A stretch of 12,008 nt of DNA, taken from positions 1 to 12,008 of the forward strand of contig JAIRLF010000133.1 of the NCBI GenBank assembly GCA_031259655.1, given 5' to 3'. The position numbers were made by a program, and so were the translations under genes. A model generated the notes under the pieces. That model was not told the DNA's origin. It saw only the letters and a program-made list of their open reading frames with translations, and did no database searches. Source of the stretch: Prevotellaceae bacterium (lineage in GTDB: Bacteria > Bacteroidota > Bacteroidia > Bacteroidales > UBA932). Positions 1 to 7,030 of the stretch are shown in pieces (positions within the stretch are counted from its first letter, which is position 1; each line of letters opens with the position of its first letter).

Positions 1-118
1 CGACGAGGCTATAAACGATTTCGACCACGCTTTGATTCTCGAACCGGATAATGTCGTGTATAAACAAAACAGAGATTTCGCAATTTCGATGAAAGAGAAA
101 TCAATAACCAAGAATTAA
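1..118 (+). CDS. TPR-like repeat protein, C-terminal end only
   Basis: Reading from base 2, the sequence encodes 38 residues (DEAINDFDHALILEPDN followed by VVYKQNRDFAISMKEK and SITKN) and ends at a TAA at 116-118. The pattern A-I-x-D-F-x-x-A-L-x-L-x-P-x-N, then a Tyr and a basic helix start, is that of a tetratricopeptide repeat helix pair, a protein-protein interaction fold. Only this last repeat is in the window, so the size, location and partners of the protein are unknown. It lies 152 bp before the GH31 gene, which has its own promoter-like element, so co-transcription is not implied. The TPR call rests on one repeat. Confidence 0.6.
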   Translation, partial: DEAINDFDHALILEPDNVVYKQNRDFAISMKEKSITKN

Positions 119-179
119 AGAGGCTATCAAACTTATTCCGGTTTGGTTGCCGGTCGAAATAGTAATGAAAAGATTTTTT

Positions 180-188
180 TACCTTTGC
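180..188 (+). promoter_or_regulatory. Bacteroidetes-type -7 promoter element before GH31
   Basis: The sequence TACCTTTGC matches the Bacteroidetes primary sigma -7 element TAnnTTTG exactly, including the C that often follows it. A clear -33 TTTG at the usual 19-21 bp spacing is not seen; the TTTG at 142-145 is too far upstream. Transcription would start near 193-196 and give an AT-rich leader of about 75 bases before the GH31 start. The call is based on the motif only. Confidence 0.55.
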
Positions 189-270
189 GCTCTGAAAAAT
201 GTTTTTTTATGGTTACGCCTTCAATGTTTTACGGAATAGTTATTCCAAGTTTTTTCACAAATAACCGACA

Positions 271-2661
271 ATGTTTATGCACGGAATAAAAGAAGCAGGT
301 AATATATTGTCCTGTAATGTTTCGGAGACAGGAATCGTAGCGCATTGCGAGAATGCCGATGTACAGATTTCAGTATATTCTCCGGATATTGTAAGAATTG
401 ATGTATCGTTCGAAAGGATATTCGAACCCTTTTCGTATGCCGTCGAAGCTACGCCGCAGGCTAATCTCCATAAATTGTTTGACAACAACGATTTTATTGA
501 AATAAGAACGGATAATTTTAACGTTATTATCAATAAATATCCTTTTGCTGTAACCTTCGAGACCCCAAAAGGAGAGACAATCAATAGCGATGAGCCGGGC
601 TTGTATAATTCGTTGGTCGAAAACCGTGTGACAGCATACAAAACCCTACAGAAAGGCGAACGATTTATCGGATTGGGAGAGAAAAAAGGCGGATTGGATA
701 AACGTTCACATGCTTATACCAACTTGAACACCGACTGTTTTGGATACGGAATCGAATCCGACCCGCTCTATACTACTTTCCCCTTTTATATAGGTTTGCA
801 TAACAGTCTATGTTATGGGATTTTCTTAGATAATACATATCAGAGCGACTTCAATTTTGGAGCGAGCAATAACAGGTTTGCTTCGTTTGGAGCGCGTGGG
901 GGCAATCTTAACTATTATTTCATATACCAACGGACTGTCGGCAACATTATTCAAGCGTATACACATCTCACAGGACGTATGCCTGTGCCGCCTCTTTGGA
1001 GTTTGGGATATCATCAAAACAGGTACAGCTATTACCCTGATATCGAAGTGTTGAGAATCGCAAACACTTTGCGCGAAAAAGAAATCCCATGCGACAGCAT
1101 AACTTTGGATATACATTATATGGACGAATATAAACCATTTACATGGAATAAGACAAGATTTCGTAATCCGGAAGAACTGTCGGGCAAACTTAAAGACATG
1201 GGTTTCCGTATAACTGTGATTGTAGACCCCGGAATAAAGGCGGATACAATCGACGACGTCGCCGGCATATTCGTCAAATACATCGACGGGCAGGATTACG
1301 AAGGACAAGTATGGCCCGGATGGTGCAAATTTCCCGATTTCACAAATCCGGATGCTGTAGAATGGTGGTTCGAAAAGCTGAAAACACTTTTGGACAAAGG
1401 CGTAGAAGGAATATGGAACGATATGAACGAAATATCTACTTGGGGACAAGCAATGCCGGATAACATTATATTTCATTTCGGAGGAGAGAAAGCTTCGTAT
1501 CTTAAAGCACGTAACATATATGGTTTACAGATGTCGCGTGCAAGTTACGAAGGATATTTAAAACACAACAAATCACGGACATCACGTCCGTTTATGCTAA
1601 CACGCTCGGCATTTTCCGGAATACAACGATACGCAGCTGTGTGGACGGGCGATAATACTGCTGATGACGCTAACATGCTGATGGGTGTACGGATGTTGAT
1701 GAGTATGGGTATCACGGGAGTCGCTTTTACCGGAATGGATATCGGCGGTTTTCTCGGAGAGCCTTCTCCGAATCTTTATGCACGATGGATGCAGCTCGGA
1801 GCATTCATCCCGTATATGCGTAATCATAAACAAATAAACTCCAAATCGTCGGAACCATGGACATATGGCGAAGAAGTTATGGAAATATCTCGCAATTATA
1901 TCAATTTGCGGTATAAACTTTTGCCATATATCTATTCAACATTCAATGAAGCATCGCTTACCGGTATGCCCGTAATGCGAACTTTAGCGATAAAACATGC
2001 TTTCGATGATACTGTTTACGATAAACGGTTTGAGAACCAATATTATTTTGGAGACGCTTTCATGGTAGCTCCTTTTGACAGTATTCAAAAATATGGAGCG
2101 ATTTATTTTCCCGAAGGTAACAGATATAACTTATATGATGATTCGACTGTCGAAGGTCAAACAATATGTATCGAAGCTCTTTCGTTGCACAAACTTCCTG
2201 TTTATGTGAATGAAAGCAGCATTATTCCAATGCAGGATTTAGTACTGCATACGGGAATGAATCCGGGAAATACGCTTTATATTCATCTATATAAAGGTAA
2301 ACGGAGAAACGTTTTCGACTATTATGAAGACGATGGAGAAAGTTTTGATTATCTATCCGGAATTTTCTACAAAAGGCAAATACAATATAATCCATCCGAA
2401 AATAGCATGATATTAGATACTCCTAAAGGCAATTTCAAATCCAAATTTACCCGTTTGAAATTTATACTGCATGGATTCGGAGATATCGCAAAGGTTTCGG
2501 TCAATGACCGCATTGTAAACGTATATTGTGAAGAAATCGCATTACTCGACCCAATATCGGCATTTGAACCTCAGTCCGAAATCACAACATTAAGCAAATG
2601 TGATGTTAAATGCTTTGAGACAGATAACGTCACAGAAAAAATCGTCGTAACGAACTTGTAG
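271..2661 (+). CDS. Glycoside hydrolase family 31 (alpha-glucosidase-like)
   Basis: A 796-residue protein of the usual length for a bacterial GH31 enzyme, a retaining hydrolase that typically releases alpha-linked glucose (some members act on xylose or galactose). The order is an N-terminal beta-sandwich (about 1-235), a (beta/alpha)8 barrel (about 236-560) and C-terminal beta domains. The family signature WNDMNE at 382-387 supplies the nucleophile Asp384, and WTGDN at 458-462 supplies the acid/base Asp461. Further barrel motifs are LDIHYMD (279-285), RSAFSG (445-450) and RNHK (517-520). No signal peptide or lipobox is visible, which suggests a cytoplasmic enzyme acting on imported oligosaccharides. 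ATG 271 is used; ATG 277 is equally possible, as no ribosome binding site decides. The gene stands alone, with no SusC/SusD pair beside it. The family is certain from the motifs; the substrate is not. Confidence 0.93.
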   Translation: MFMHGIKEAGNILSCNVSETGIVAHCENADVQISVYSPDIVRIDVSFERIFEPFSYAVEATPQANLHKLFDNNDFIEIRTDNFNVIINKYPFAVTFETPKGETINSDEPGLYNSLVENRVTAYKTLQKGERFIGLGEKKGGLDKRSHAYTNLNTDCFGYGIESDPLYTTFPFYIGLHNSLCYGIFLDNTYQSDFNFGASNNRFASFGARGGNLNYYFIYQRTVGNIIQAYTHLTGRMPVPPLWSLGYHQNRYSYYPDIEVLRIANTLREKEIPCDSITLDIHYMDEYKPFTWNKTRFRNPEELSGKLKDMGFRITVIVDPGIKADTIDDVAGIFVKYIDGQDYEGQVWPGWCKFPDFTNPDAVEWWFEKLKTLLDKGVEGIWNDMNEISTWGQAMPDNIIFHFGGEKASYLKARNIYGLQMSRASYEGYLKHNKSRTSRPFMLTRSAFSGIQRYAAVWTGDNTADDANMLMGVRMLMSMGITGVAFTGMDIGGFLGEPSPNLYARWMQLGAFIPYMRNHKQINSKSSEPWTYGEEVMEISRNYINLRYKLLPYIYSTFNEASLTGMPVMRTLAIKHAFDDTVYDKRFENQYYFGDAFMVAPFDSIQKYGAIYFPEGNRYNLYDDSTVEGQTICIEALSLHKLPVYVNESSIIPMQDLVLHTGMNPGNTLYIHLYKGKRRNVFDYYEDDGESFDYLSGIFYKRQIQYNPSENSMILDTPKGNFKSKFTRLKFILHGFGDIAKVSVNDRIVNVYCEEIALLDPISAFEPQSEITTLSKCDVKCFETDNVTEKIVVTNL

Positions 2662-2672
2662 GACGTTTTGTA

Positions 2673-2721
2673 GAGACGCAATATTTTGCGTCTCTTGCGT
2701 CTCTTGCGTCTCTTGCGTCTC
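2673..2721. repeat. 9-bp palindrome arm repeated four times in tandem
   Basis: GAGACGCAA (2673-2681) and TTGCGTCTC (2686-2694) form a perfect 9-bp inverted repeat around a TATT loop. The right arm then repeats exactly three more times at 2695-2703, 2704-2712 and 2713-2721, so any of four copies could pair with the single left arm. It begins 11 bases after the GH31 stop codon. It resembles the dispersed GTAGAGACG-type intergenic palindromes (REP-like) familiar from bacterial genomes. Copy number probably varies through slippage. A role as mRNA 3' end is possible but not shown. Confidence 0.8.
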
Positions 2722-2746
2722 CACGTAGATTAATCTTCGTGGAGAC
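2717..2746. terminator. Putative bidirectional terminator hairpin between convergent genes
   Basis: GTCTCCACG (2717-2725) pairs perfectly with CGTGGAGAC (2738-2746). Inside lies AGATTAATCT, itself a 10-bp palindrome, so the stem can extend by five pairs after one T-T mismatch. The hairpin sits between the GH31 stop (2661) and the methyltransferase stop (2752), which converge here. On the + strand a T-rich stretch follows after about ten bases, inside the opposing gene's 3' end; on the minus strand there is no clean U run. Position and stem strength support a transcript end; the absence of a canonical U tract lowers confidence. Confidence 0.5.
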
Positions 2747-2751
2747 GATAT

Positions 2752-3558
2752 CTAATTCTTTTTTCTCGCTTCCATAAACAAAGAAGCAGGGTCGTAAACC
2801 ACACCATTTTTTACGTCCAATTCGTACTTTTCCCAGTTTGGAATATCACTCTCAAAAGGATTTTTCTTCACAACACTTGTAAATCCGCAATCTGTCAGGA
2901 GTTGACCTAAAGAATATTTATCATACATCCACATGTGAATTTCTCCATCCAATCTGAACTTTCCGACTTCTTCCGCATGACTTAATACCAATTTTGCTCT
3001 TACTCTATTAAGTACGTATCTTACAGCTTTTTTAAACATAGGGACAGAAGATACGGCTATTTTAAAATTACTGTTTCTAAGATTACTGCCGACATATCCC
3101 AATCTATCAACAATATATTGTTCATTGATAAGATTTGGTTGTCTGATAAATTTAGCCATTAGTCCTCCACTGTAATGTCGAACCGATTGATCGTACATCT
3201 CGAGCATAATCCACTCGTAGTTAGCTTTTGACAAATCGGTCGGATTTTCAATGTTTTCGTTCAACAATCTCTTGTATTCATCTACAATATTCTCCAAATC
3301 AGGAACAACAACACGCATGATACCGTTGGGTTTCAAAACCCGGTAACATTCTCCGACAAAATATTCTGCTTTTTCTTTTGGTATGTGTTCCAAAACCTGC
3401 GAATGATAAATCACATCGAAAGAATTATCAGGGAAAGGTATTCCTTTTGTTAAATCAACTACTTTTACTTTTGGTGAATATGATACCATATCAACATTCG
3501 TCCAATCGGGATGAAATTTAGTCCCACATCCTACATTTAATTTATTTAATTTGTCCAT
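2752..3558 (-). CDS. Class I SAM-dependent methyltransferase
   Basis: A 268-residue protein with the S-adenosylmethionine-binding Rossmann fold at its start: motif I LNVGCGT at 7-13, an acidic position at the end of strand 2 (VDM, 22-24), then HSQVLEHIP (52-60) and YRVLKPNGIMRVVVPDL (72-88), the usual motifs of the Methyltransf_11-like group. The region after residue 100 (YEWIMLEMYDQ, HYSGGLMAKFIRQP, HMWMYDKYSLGQLL) resembles glycan-locus methyltransferases, but the acceptor cannot be read from it. No signal or membrane segment is seen, so it is probably cytoplasmic. It is the last gene of the minus-strand operon, 21 bases after the glycosyltransferase stop, and the context suggests a sugar or lipid-carrier glycan as substrate. 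The fold is well supported; the substrate is inference. Confidence 0.88.
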   Translation of the reverse strand: MDKLNKLNVGCGTKFHPDWTNVDMVSYSPKVKVVDLTKGIPFPDNSFDVIYHSQVLEHIPKEKAEYFVGECYRVLKPNGIMRVVVPDLENIVDEYKRLLNENIENPTDLSKANYEWIMLEMYDQSVRHYSGGLMAKFIRQPNLINEQYIVDRLGYVGSNLRNSNFKIAVSSVPMFKKAVRYVLNRVRAKLVLSHAEEVGKFRLDGEIHMWMYDKYSLGQLLTDCGFTSVVKKNPFESDIPNWEKYELDVKNGVVYDPASLFMEARKKN

Positions 3559-3579
3559 AATCGGTCTATATCTTATTGT

Positions 3580-4896
3580 TTATATCTTATCTTTATTTTC
3601 AGCTATAGTATAATCGACTGATGATAACAGATTTTCCAGTCTTTCGCCTACGGCTTCAAACGAGCAAACAGACATTCCCGATTTCCTGCATTCGGCAGAC
3701 ATTCGGGTATGTTCGTCGGGATTGAGTCGTACAACAAATTCAATTCCAATAGCTAAATCGGCGCTGTTACCAAGTTCGGCAAGATATCCGGTGTGTCCGG
3801 TTTGTATCAAATCTACGGCGGCGCCGGTGGCAAAAGCTACAGTCGGGACGCCGCATAACATGGCTTGTCCCAAAATACCGGGGCCGGAATCCTCCAGCGT
3901 CGGACAAACAAACAGTGTAGCTGCGTTAAAGGCTTTTACCATATCTTGTTCCGACAAATAACCTAAATATTTCGTCGAAATAGAACAGGAGAGGCTATTT
4001 TGTAAGGACGAAAACCGTTTACCTGCCGTAATCAACAGGTAATCCTGCACATTCTCTTTAATGTTCTGTTCGAAAATTCTTAACGCCTCCTGCAGTTCGG
4101 CAAATCCTTTTCGTCTTTCGCTTATATCGGTGGCTGCAAAAAAGATGATTTTTTTATCTTGAGGCAAGTTTAAATCTTTACGCGCCTGTGTCTTTGAAAC
4201 AGGGTAAAAAATATTCTCGTTCACGGGTTGAAAAATTACGGCAACTTTATGATTGAGATAAAAATTACACCTTTCTGCACGCATTTTATCGGTAGACGAA
4301 ATAGTTAACAATTGCATTCCTGCAGGAAAATTCGCTTTTTTCAGTTCGAAATTCCGTTTGGCGATATATTTTTTCGACGCTGTGAGCAGAGCCGGACAAT
4401 CGCTGCAATCGGTTACATAACCTTTACATGTCCATGGATAATGGCAACCTCCGGTAATTGGAGCATTATCTATCATTGCCCAATACATTTTGGCTTGTGT
4501 AAGTTGCGCCAGTTCATTGATTGCGGCAGTATTGACAAAATTGCTGACCCAATGTACAAAAATGGCGTCGGGATTAAAATCTATTTTCCGCAAAACGGAC
4601 TTTGCCGAAAAGTTCGATTTTCGCTCGTCGAGATTGTAGAAATAATAATCGGGATGCGTTCTACCAACTTTCACATAAGTTTGTATCTTGTGAAATATCA
4701 GTATGATTTCATCCAAGAATAATTTAACGCGTCTGTGAATTGGTCTGATGAATCCGATAATGTCGGGGTCGTTTTTCGTTTTGAATACGACTACAAGTTT
4801 CGAACGATGTCCACGAGCGTTAAGCAATGCGTTAAATGCTGTGGCAGCATTGCCTGCGCCACGTAAATCGGTAGAAGTAATGTGCAGAATATTCAT
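3580..4896 (-). CDS. Glycosyltransferase, GT4-like (GT-B fold)
   Basis: A 438-residue GT-B type enzyme that should transfer a sugar from a nucleotide-sugar donor. The N-terminal domain starts ILHITSTDLRGAGNAATAF (3-21), the acceptor-side glycine loop of this family. The donor domain carries IIFFAATDISERRKGF (250-265), then TLEDSGPGILGQAMLCGVP (333-351), matching the E-x7-E region except that Gln344 stands at the usual second Glu, and TGHTGYLAE (367-375). A Cys/His-rich stretch GGCHYPWTCKGYVTDCSDC (149-167) is found in a subgroup of polysaccharide-locus GT4 enzymes. No transmembrane segment is obvious. The start is five bases after the stop of the upstream fused gene, so translational coupling is likely. 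The donor and acceptor are unknown; assembly of a surface or lipid-linked glycan is the best reading of the context. Confidence 0.88.
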   Translation of the reverse strand: MNILHITSTDLRGAGNAATAFNALLNARGHRSKLVVVFKTKNDPDIIGFIRPIHRRVKLFLDEIILIFHKIQTYVKVGRTHPDYYFYNLDERKSNFSAKSVLRKIDFNPDAIFVHWVSNFVNTAAINELAQLTQAKMYWAMIDNAPITGGCHYPWTCKGYVTDCSDCPALLTASKKYIAKRNFELKKANFPAGMQLLTISSTDKMRAERCNFYLNHKVAVIFQPVNENIFYPVSKTQARKDLNLPQDKKIIFFAATDISERRKGFAELQEALRIFEQNIKENVQDYLLITAGKRFSSLQNSLSCSISTKYLGYLSEQDMVKAFNAATLFVCPTLEDSGPGILGQAMLCGVPTVAFATGAAVDLIQTGHTGYLAELGNSADLAIGIEFVVRLNPDEHTRMSAECRKSGMSVCSFEAVGERLENLLSSVDYTIAENKDKI

Positions 4897-4901
4897 GCGG
4901 A

Positions 4902-6335
4902 TTATAGCGTTTTATTTTTCATTGACAAAAACTCGGTAAACTTAATCTTCCGTGCAGCAAAAAAGCTCATTTTCAGCAACAGGAGTCCATGACGAAAACG
5001 ACTGATTTGGGTCGTACCGTATTCGCGTTCCCGGTAGCGGATGATGACTTCAACGATTTTGAGATTTTGTTTTGCCGCTCCGAAGAGCAGGTCGAAATCG
5101 CCAAACGGGTCAAAATCGCCGAAATAGGAACGATTGGCTTTAATCGTTTCGTAATCTTTCCTGAACAGCACTTTTGTGCCGCACAAAGTATCTTTCAGAC
5201 GCTGTCCCAAAAGATAGGAGAAAAACCATCCGAAAAACTTGTTTCCCAAGAGATTCAGAAAACGCATTGCATTTTTTTCCATTGGATACACCAAACGGCA
5301 ACCGTTTACAAACTCCCCTTTGTTATTGCACAGAGCATTATAAAATTTGGGTAACTCTTCCGGTGGCATGGTCAGGTCGGCGTCGAGAATCATCAACACC
5401 TCGCCTGTAGCGGCGTCAAAAGCTTCGCGCACAGCGTTTCCCTTGCCTTTGCCGGTCTGCTTCATCACTTTGATATCCTTGTCGGGATAAGCGGTCTGTA
5501 CTCGTAAAATCTCTTCGCGGGTACCGTCGGACGAGTTTCCTTCGATAAAAATAAACTCCTGATGCGTACCGAAAACAGGAGTGCGTCTGATAGCATTTTC
5601 GATATTTCCCCGTTCGTTACGGGCAGGGACGACAATGGAGACCGACGAGGGACGCTCTTCGTTCCATATCGGACGCGCAACGTGCAAACTGACAAGTCCC
5701 AGATGAGTAATCCCGGGCAGATTTACCAAAATTCCGTTAAACAGACTGTGCAGTAAAGGAATGTAGGCAGGAAGCAATATCTTTTTCTCTATTCGTATCG
5801 TTTGAAATTCTTCGAGCTGCAACAGTCCTTCCGTATCTTTAACAGAGAACCAGTTGGATGTAGGAAGTTTCTGTTTCAAATGCATAAATTCGAGCAATTT
5901 TACTACAGGCTCCCACAGAAAATTGTATTGCGAAATGACAACGCGCGTTTGCTGATGACACAACCGGCGCACATTGTGAATGGCTTTTTGAGCATCCCAC
6001 AAACTGCCTATCAAATCGCTGAGAATGACATAATCAAAAGTCTCGTCCGTCTGCAAATATTCAATATCGTCCACTTTGAAATGCAGATGCGGATATTTCT
6101 TCTGCGCCATTTCGACGACTTCCGGAGCGTAATCGATGCCAAGACCGTACGACGGTTTCACCGCGTTCAGCAAATTACCGCTACCGCATCCTATTTCTAT
6201 CACTCGTTTCCCCTGCGGAACAATAAACGAAAAATATCTCTCGAGCATTTTGTGGTAAAACAAATTACGTTTATTCCACTGTTCCCGCTCTTTTGCAGTT
6301 CTGCGATAAAAATCAATGATTCCCTGATATGTCAT
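4902..6335 (-). CDS. Fused SAM methyltransferase and family 2 glycosyltransferase
   Basis: A 477-residue two-domain protein. Residues about 1-215 form a class I methyltransferase: VIEIGCGSG (45-53), GIDYAPEVVEMA (66-77), VDDIEYL (88-94) and YVILSDLIGSLWD (102-114). Residues about 230-450 form a GT-A family 2 glycosyltransferase similar to dolichol- or polyprenyl-phosphate sugar synthases: SIVVPARNERGNI (233-245), FIEGNSSDGT (263-272), GKGKGNAVREAF (295-306), the metal-binding DAD at 318-320 and KDTLCGTKVLFRKDY (381-395). No long transmembrane anchor is seen, only hydrophobic stretches near 360-376 and 450-460. The reading frame is continuous, with no sign of a frameshift. It is the first gene of the operon, with a Bacteroidetes-type -7 element about 120 bases upstream. 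Likely role: transfer of a sugar to a lipid phosphate or growing glycan, with a linked methylation. Both domains are clear; the substrates are inferred. Confidence 0.9.
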   Translation of the reverse strand: MTYQGIIDFYRRTAKEREQWNKRNLFYHKMLERYFSFIVPQGKRVIEIGCGSGNLLNAVKPSYGLGIDYAPEVVEMAQKKYPHLHFKVDDIEYLQTDETFDYVILSDLIGSLWDAQKAIHNVRRLCHQQTRVVISQYNFLWEPVVKLLEFMHLKQKLPTSNWFSVKDTEGLLQLEEFQTIRIEKKILLPAYIPLLHSLFNGILVNLPGITHLGLVSLHVARPIWNEERPSSVSIVVPARNERGNIENAIRRTPVFGTHQEFIFIEGNSSDGTREEILRVQTAYPDKDIKVMKQTGKGKGNAVREAFDAATGEVLMILDADLTMPPEELPKFYNALCNNKGEFVNGCRLVYPMEKNAMRFLNLLGNKFFGWFFSYLLGQRLKDTLCGTKVLFRKDYETIKANRSYFGDFDPFGDFDLLFGAAKQNLKIVEVIIRYREREYGTTQISRFRHGLLLLKMSFFAARKIKFTEFLSMKNKTL

Positions 6336-6502
6336 ATTTTTAATTATATTGATTGATTACATAATGTATACGCCTTTACAAAATAATTTGTAGACCTCTT
6401 AACACTGTTATAACACATTTTTTTAATCATATACAGACTATTTAAATTTGGCGCAAAATTATAAAATAAATCTTAATTGAGGGCTAAATCTTTTTTGAAG
6501 GC
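6336..6502. other. AT-rich leader of the glycan operon
   Basis: This part of the 695-bp gene-free stretch is strongly AT-rich. It holds the likely operon promoter (6453-6461) and, within the transcribed leader, a small perfect inverted repeat: TACAAA (6377-6382) and TTTGTA (6387-6392) around ATAA. No open frame with protein-like composition, no tRNA and no recognisable riboswitch core is seen. The leader would be about 110 bases, long enough for post-transcriptional control, but nothing in it identifies a mechanism. Confidence 0.5.
6453..6461 (-). promoter_or_regulatory. Likely -7 promoter element of the 6335-2752 operon
   Basis: Read on the minus strand this is TAATTTTGC, an exact match to TAnnTTTG with the following C. 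A weaker TTTAG at 6484-6488 (minus strand) lies 22 bases upstream and could act as a degenerate -33 element. Transcription would begin near 6447 and run toward the fused methyltransferase/glycosyltransferase gene. The array of hairpin repeats starts about 40-90 bases upstream of this element, so it flanks the promoter rather than lying in the leader. Confidence 0.5.
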
Positions 6503-6945
6503 GCATTATCTGTAACCGGCAAATATAGTCACCGGAGCATTTTTTTTCCAGAATGCCTCAGATACTATAGTAACTTAGGCGTTTTTTTTTCAGAATGCCA
6601 AAGTTACTATAGTAACTGGGTCGTTTTTTTCAGAATGCCAAAGTTACTATAGTAACTTAGACGTTTTTTTTTCAGAATGCCAAAGTTACTATAGTAACTT
6701 AGACTTTTTTTTTCAGAATGCCAAAGTTACTATAGTAACCGAGGCATTTTTTTTTCAGGAAGCCTCAGATACGCCGTATCCGGAGCATTTTTTTTTCAGA
6801 ATGCCTCAGATACGCCGTATCCGGGGCATTTTTTTTTCAGGAAGCCTCAGATACGCCGTATCTGAGGCATTTTTTTTTCAGAATGCCTCAGATACGCCGT
6901 ATCTGAGGTATTTTTTTTTCGAAAAGCCTCAGATACTATATTTTG
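6503..6945. repeat. Tandem array of ~41-bp hairpin plus T-tract units
   Basis: Nine complete direct repeats fill 6549-6919, starting at 6549, 6591, 6631, 6673, 6714, 6756, 6797, 6838 and 6879 (40-42 bp each). A decayed copy precedes them (about 6503-6548) and a half copy follows (6920-6945). Each unit is CAG(A/G)A, a left arm, a short loop, a complementary right arm and a run of T (nine T in eight units, seven in the unit at 6591). Units at 6591-6755 share the 18-bp palindrome AAGTTACTATAGTAACTT (the last differs at its 3' edge). Units at 6756-6919 have GCCTCAGATAC-GCC-GTATCTGAGGC or variants. The unit at 6549 is a hybrid: left arm of the second type, right arm of the first. On the + strand each resembles an intrinsic terminator; on the minus strand the hairpin is flanked by A runs. 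No spacer sequences and no coding frame are present. Confidence 0.95.
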
Positions 6946-6964
6946 ATTACAGGGAATAGGGAAT

Positions 6965-6992
6965 TTTGTCGCACACCCGATTGTGTGACAAA
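6965..6992 (-). terminator. Possible terminator hairpin after the phosphoesterase gene
   Basis: TTTGTC (6965-6970) pairs with GACAAA (6987-6992). After one mismatch CACA pairs with TGTG, leaving a six-base loop. It lies about 40 bases beyond the stop codon of the minus-strand metallophosphoesterase gene. No U tract follows on the minus strand (the sequence is AATTCCC), so this may be an mRNA 3' end structure rather than a classic intrinsic terminator. Confidence 0.35.
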
Positions 6993-7030
6993 CAGCGATT
7001 TAATTCTCCATTCCGTTCAATCATTTTTCC

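Noticed and set aside
199..264. Small leader peptide of 21 codons (MFFYGYAFN...) upstream of GH31
   Set aside because: It is Phe/Tyr-rich, as expected by chance from T-rich DNA, with no ribosome binding site and no attenuator structure.
826..1476. 216-codon open frame opposite GH31
   Set aside because: It lies wholly inside the GH31 coding sequence, whose frame contains all catalytic motifs; the antisense frame has no family features.
5802..6356. 184-codon + strand open frame opposite the fused methyltransferase
   Set aside because: It is antisense to clear SAM-binding motifs, and its composition is that of a shadow frame.
6503..6945. CRISPR array
   Set aside because: Units are directly adjacent and similar along their whole length; there are no unique spacers and no cas gene in the window.
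6503..6945. Integron attC array or plasmid iteron origin
   Set aside because: There are no gene cassettes, integrase or Rep gene, no core-site motifs, and no DnaA-box cluster; the flanks are ordinary chromosomal genes.
6336..7030. tRNA, riboswitch or small RNA gene in the long intergenic stretch
   Set aside because: No cloverleaf, conserved riboswitch core or other known RNA signature was found; only the repeat array and AT-rich flanks are present.
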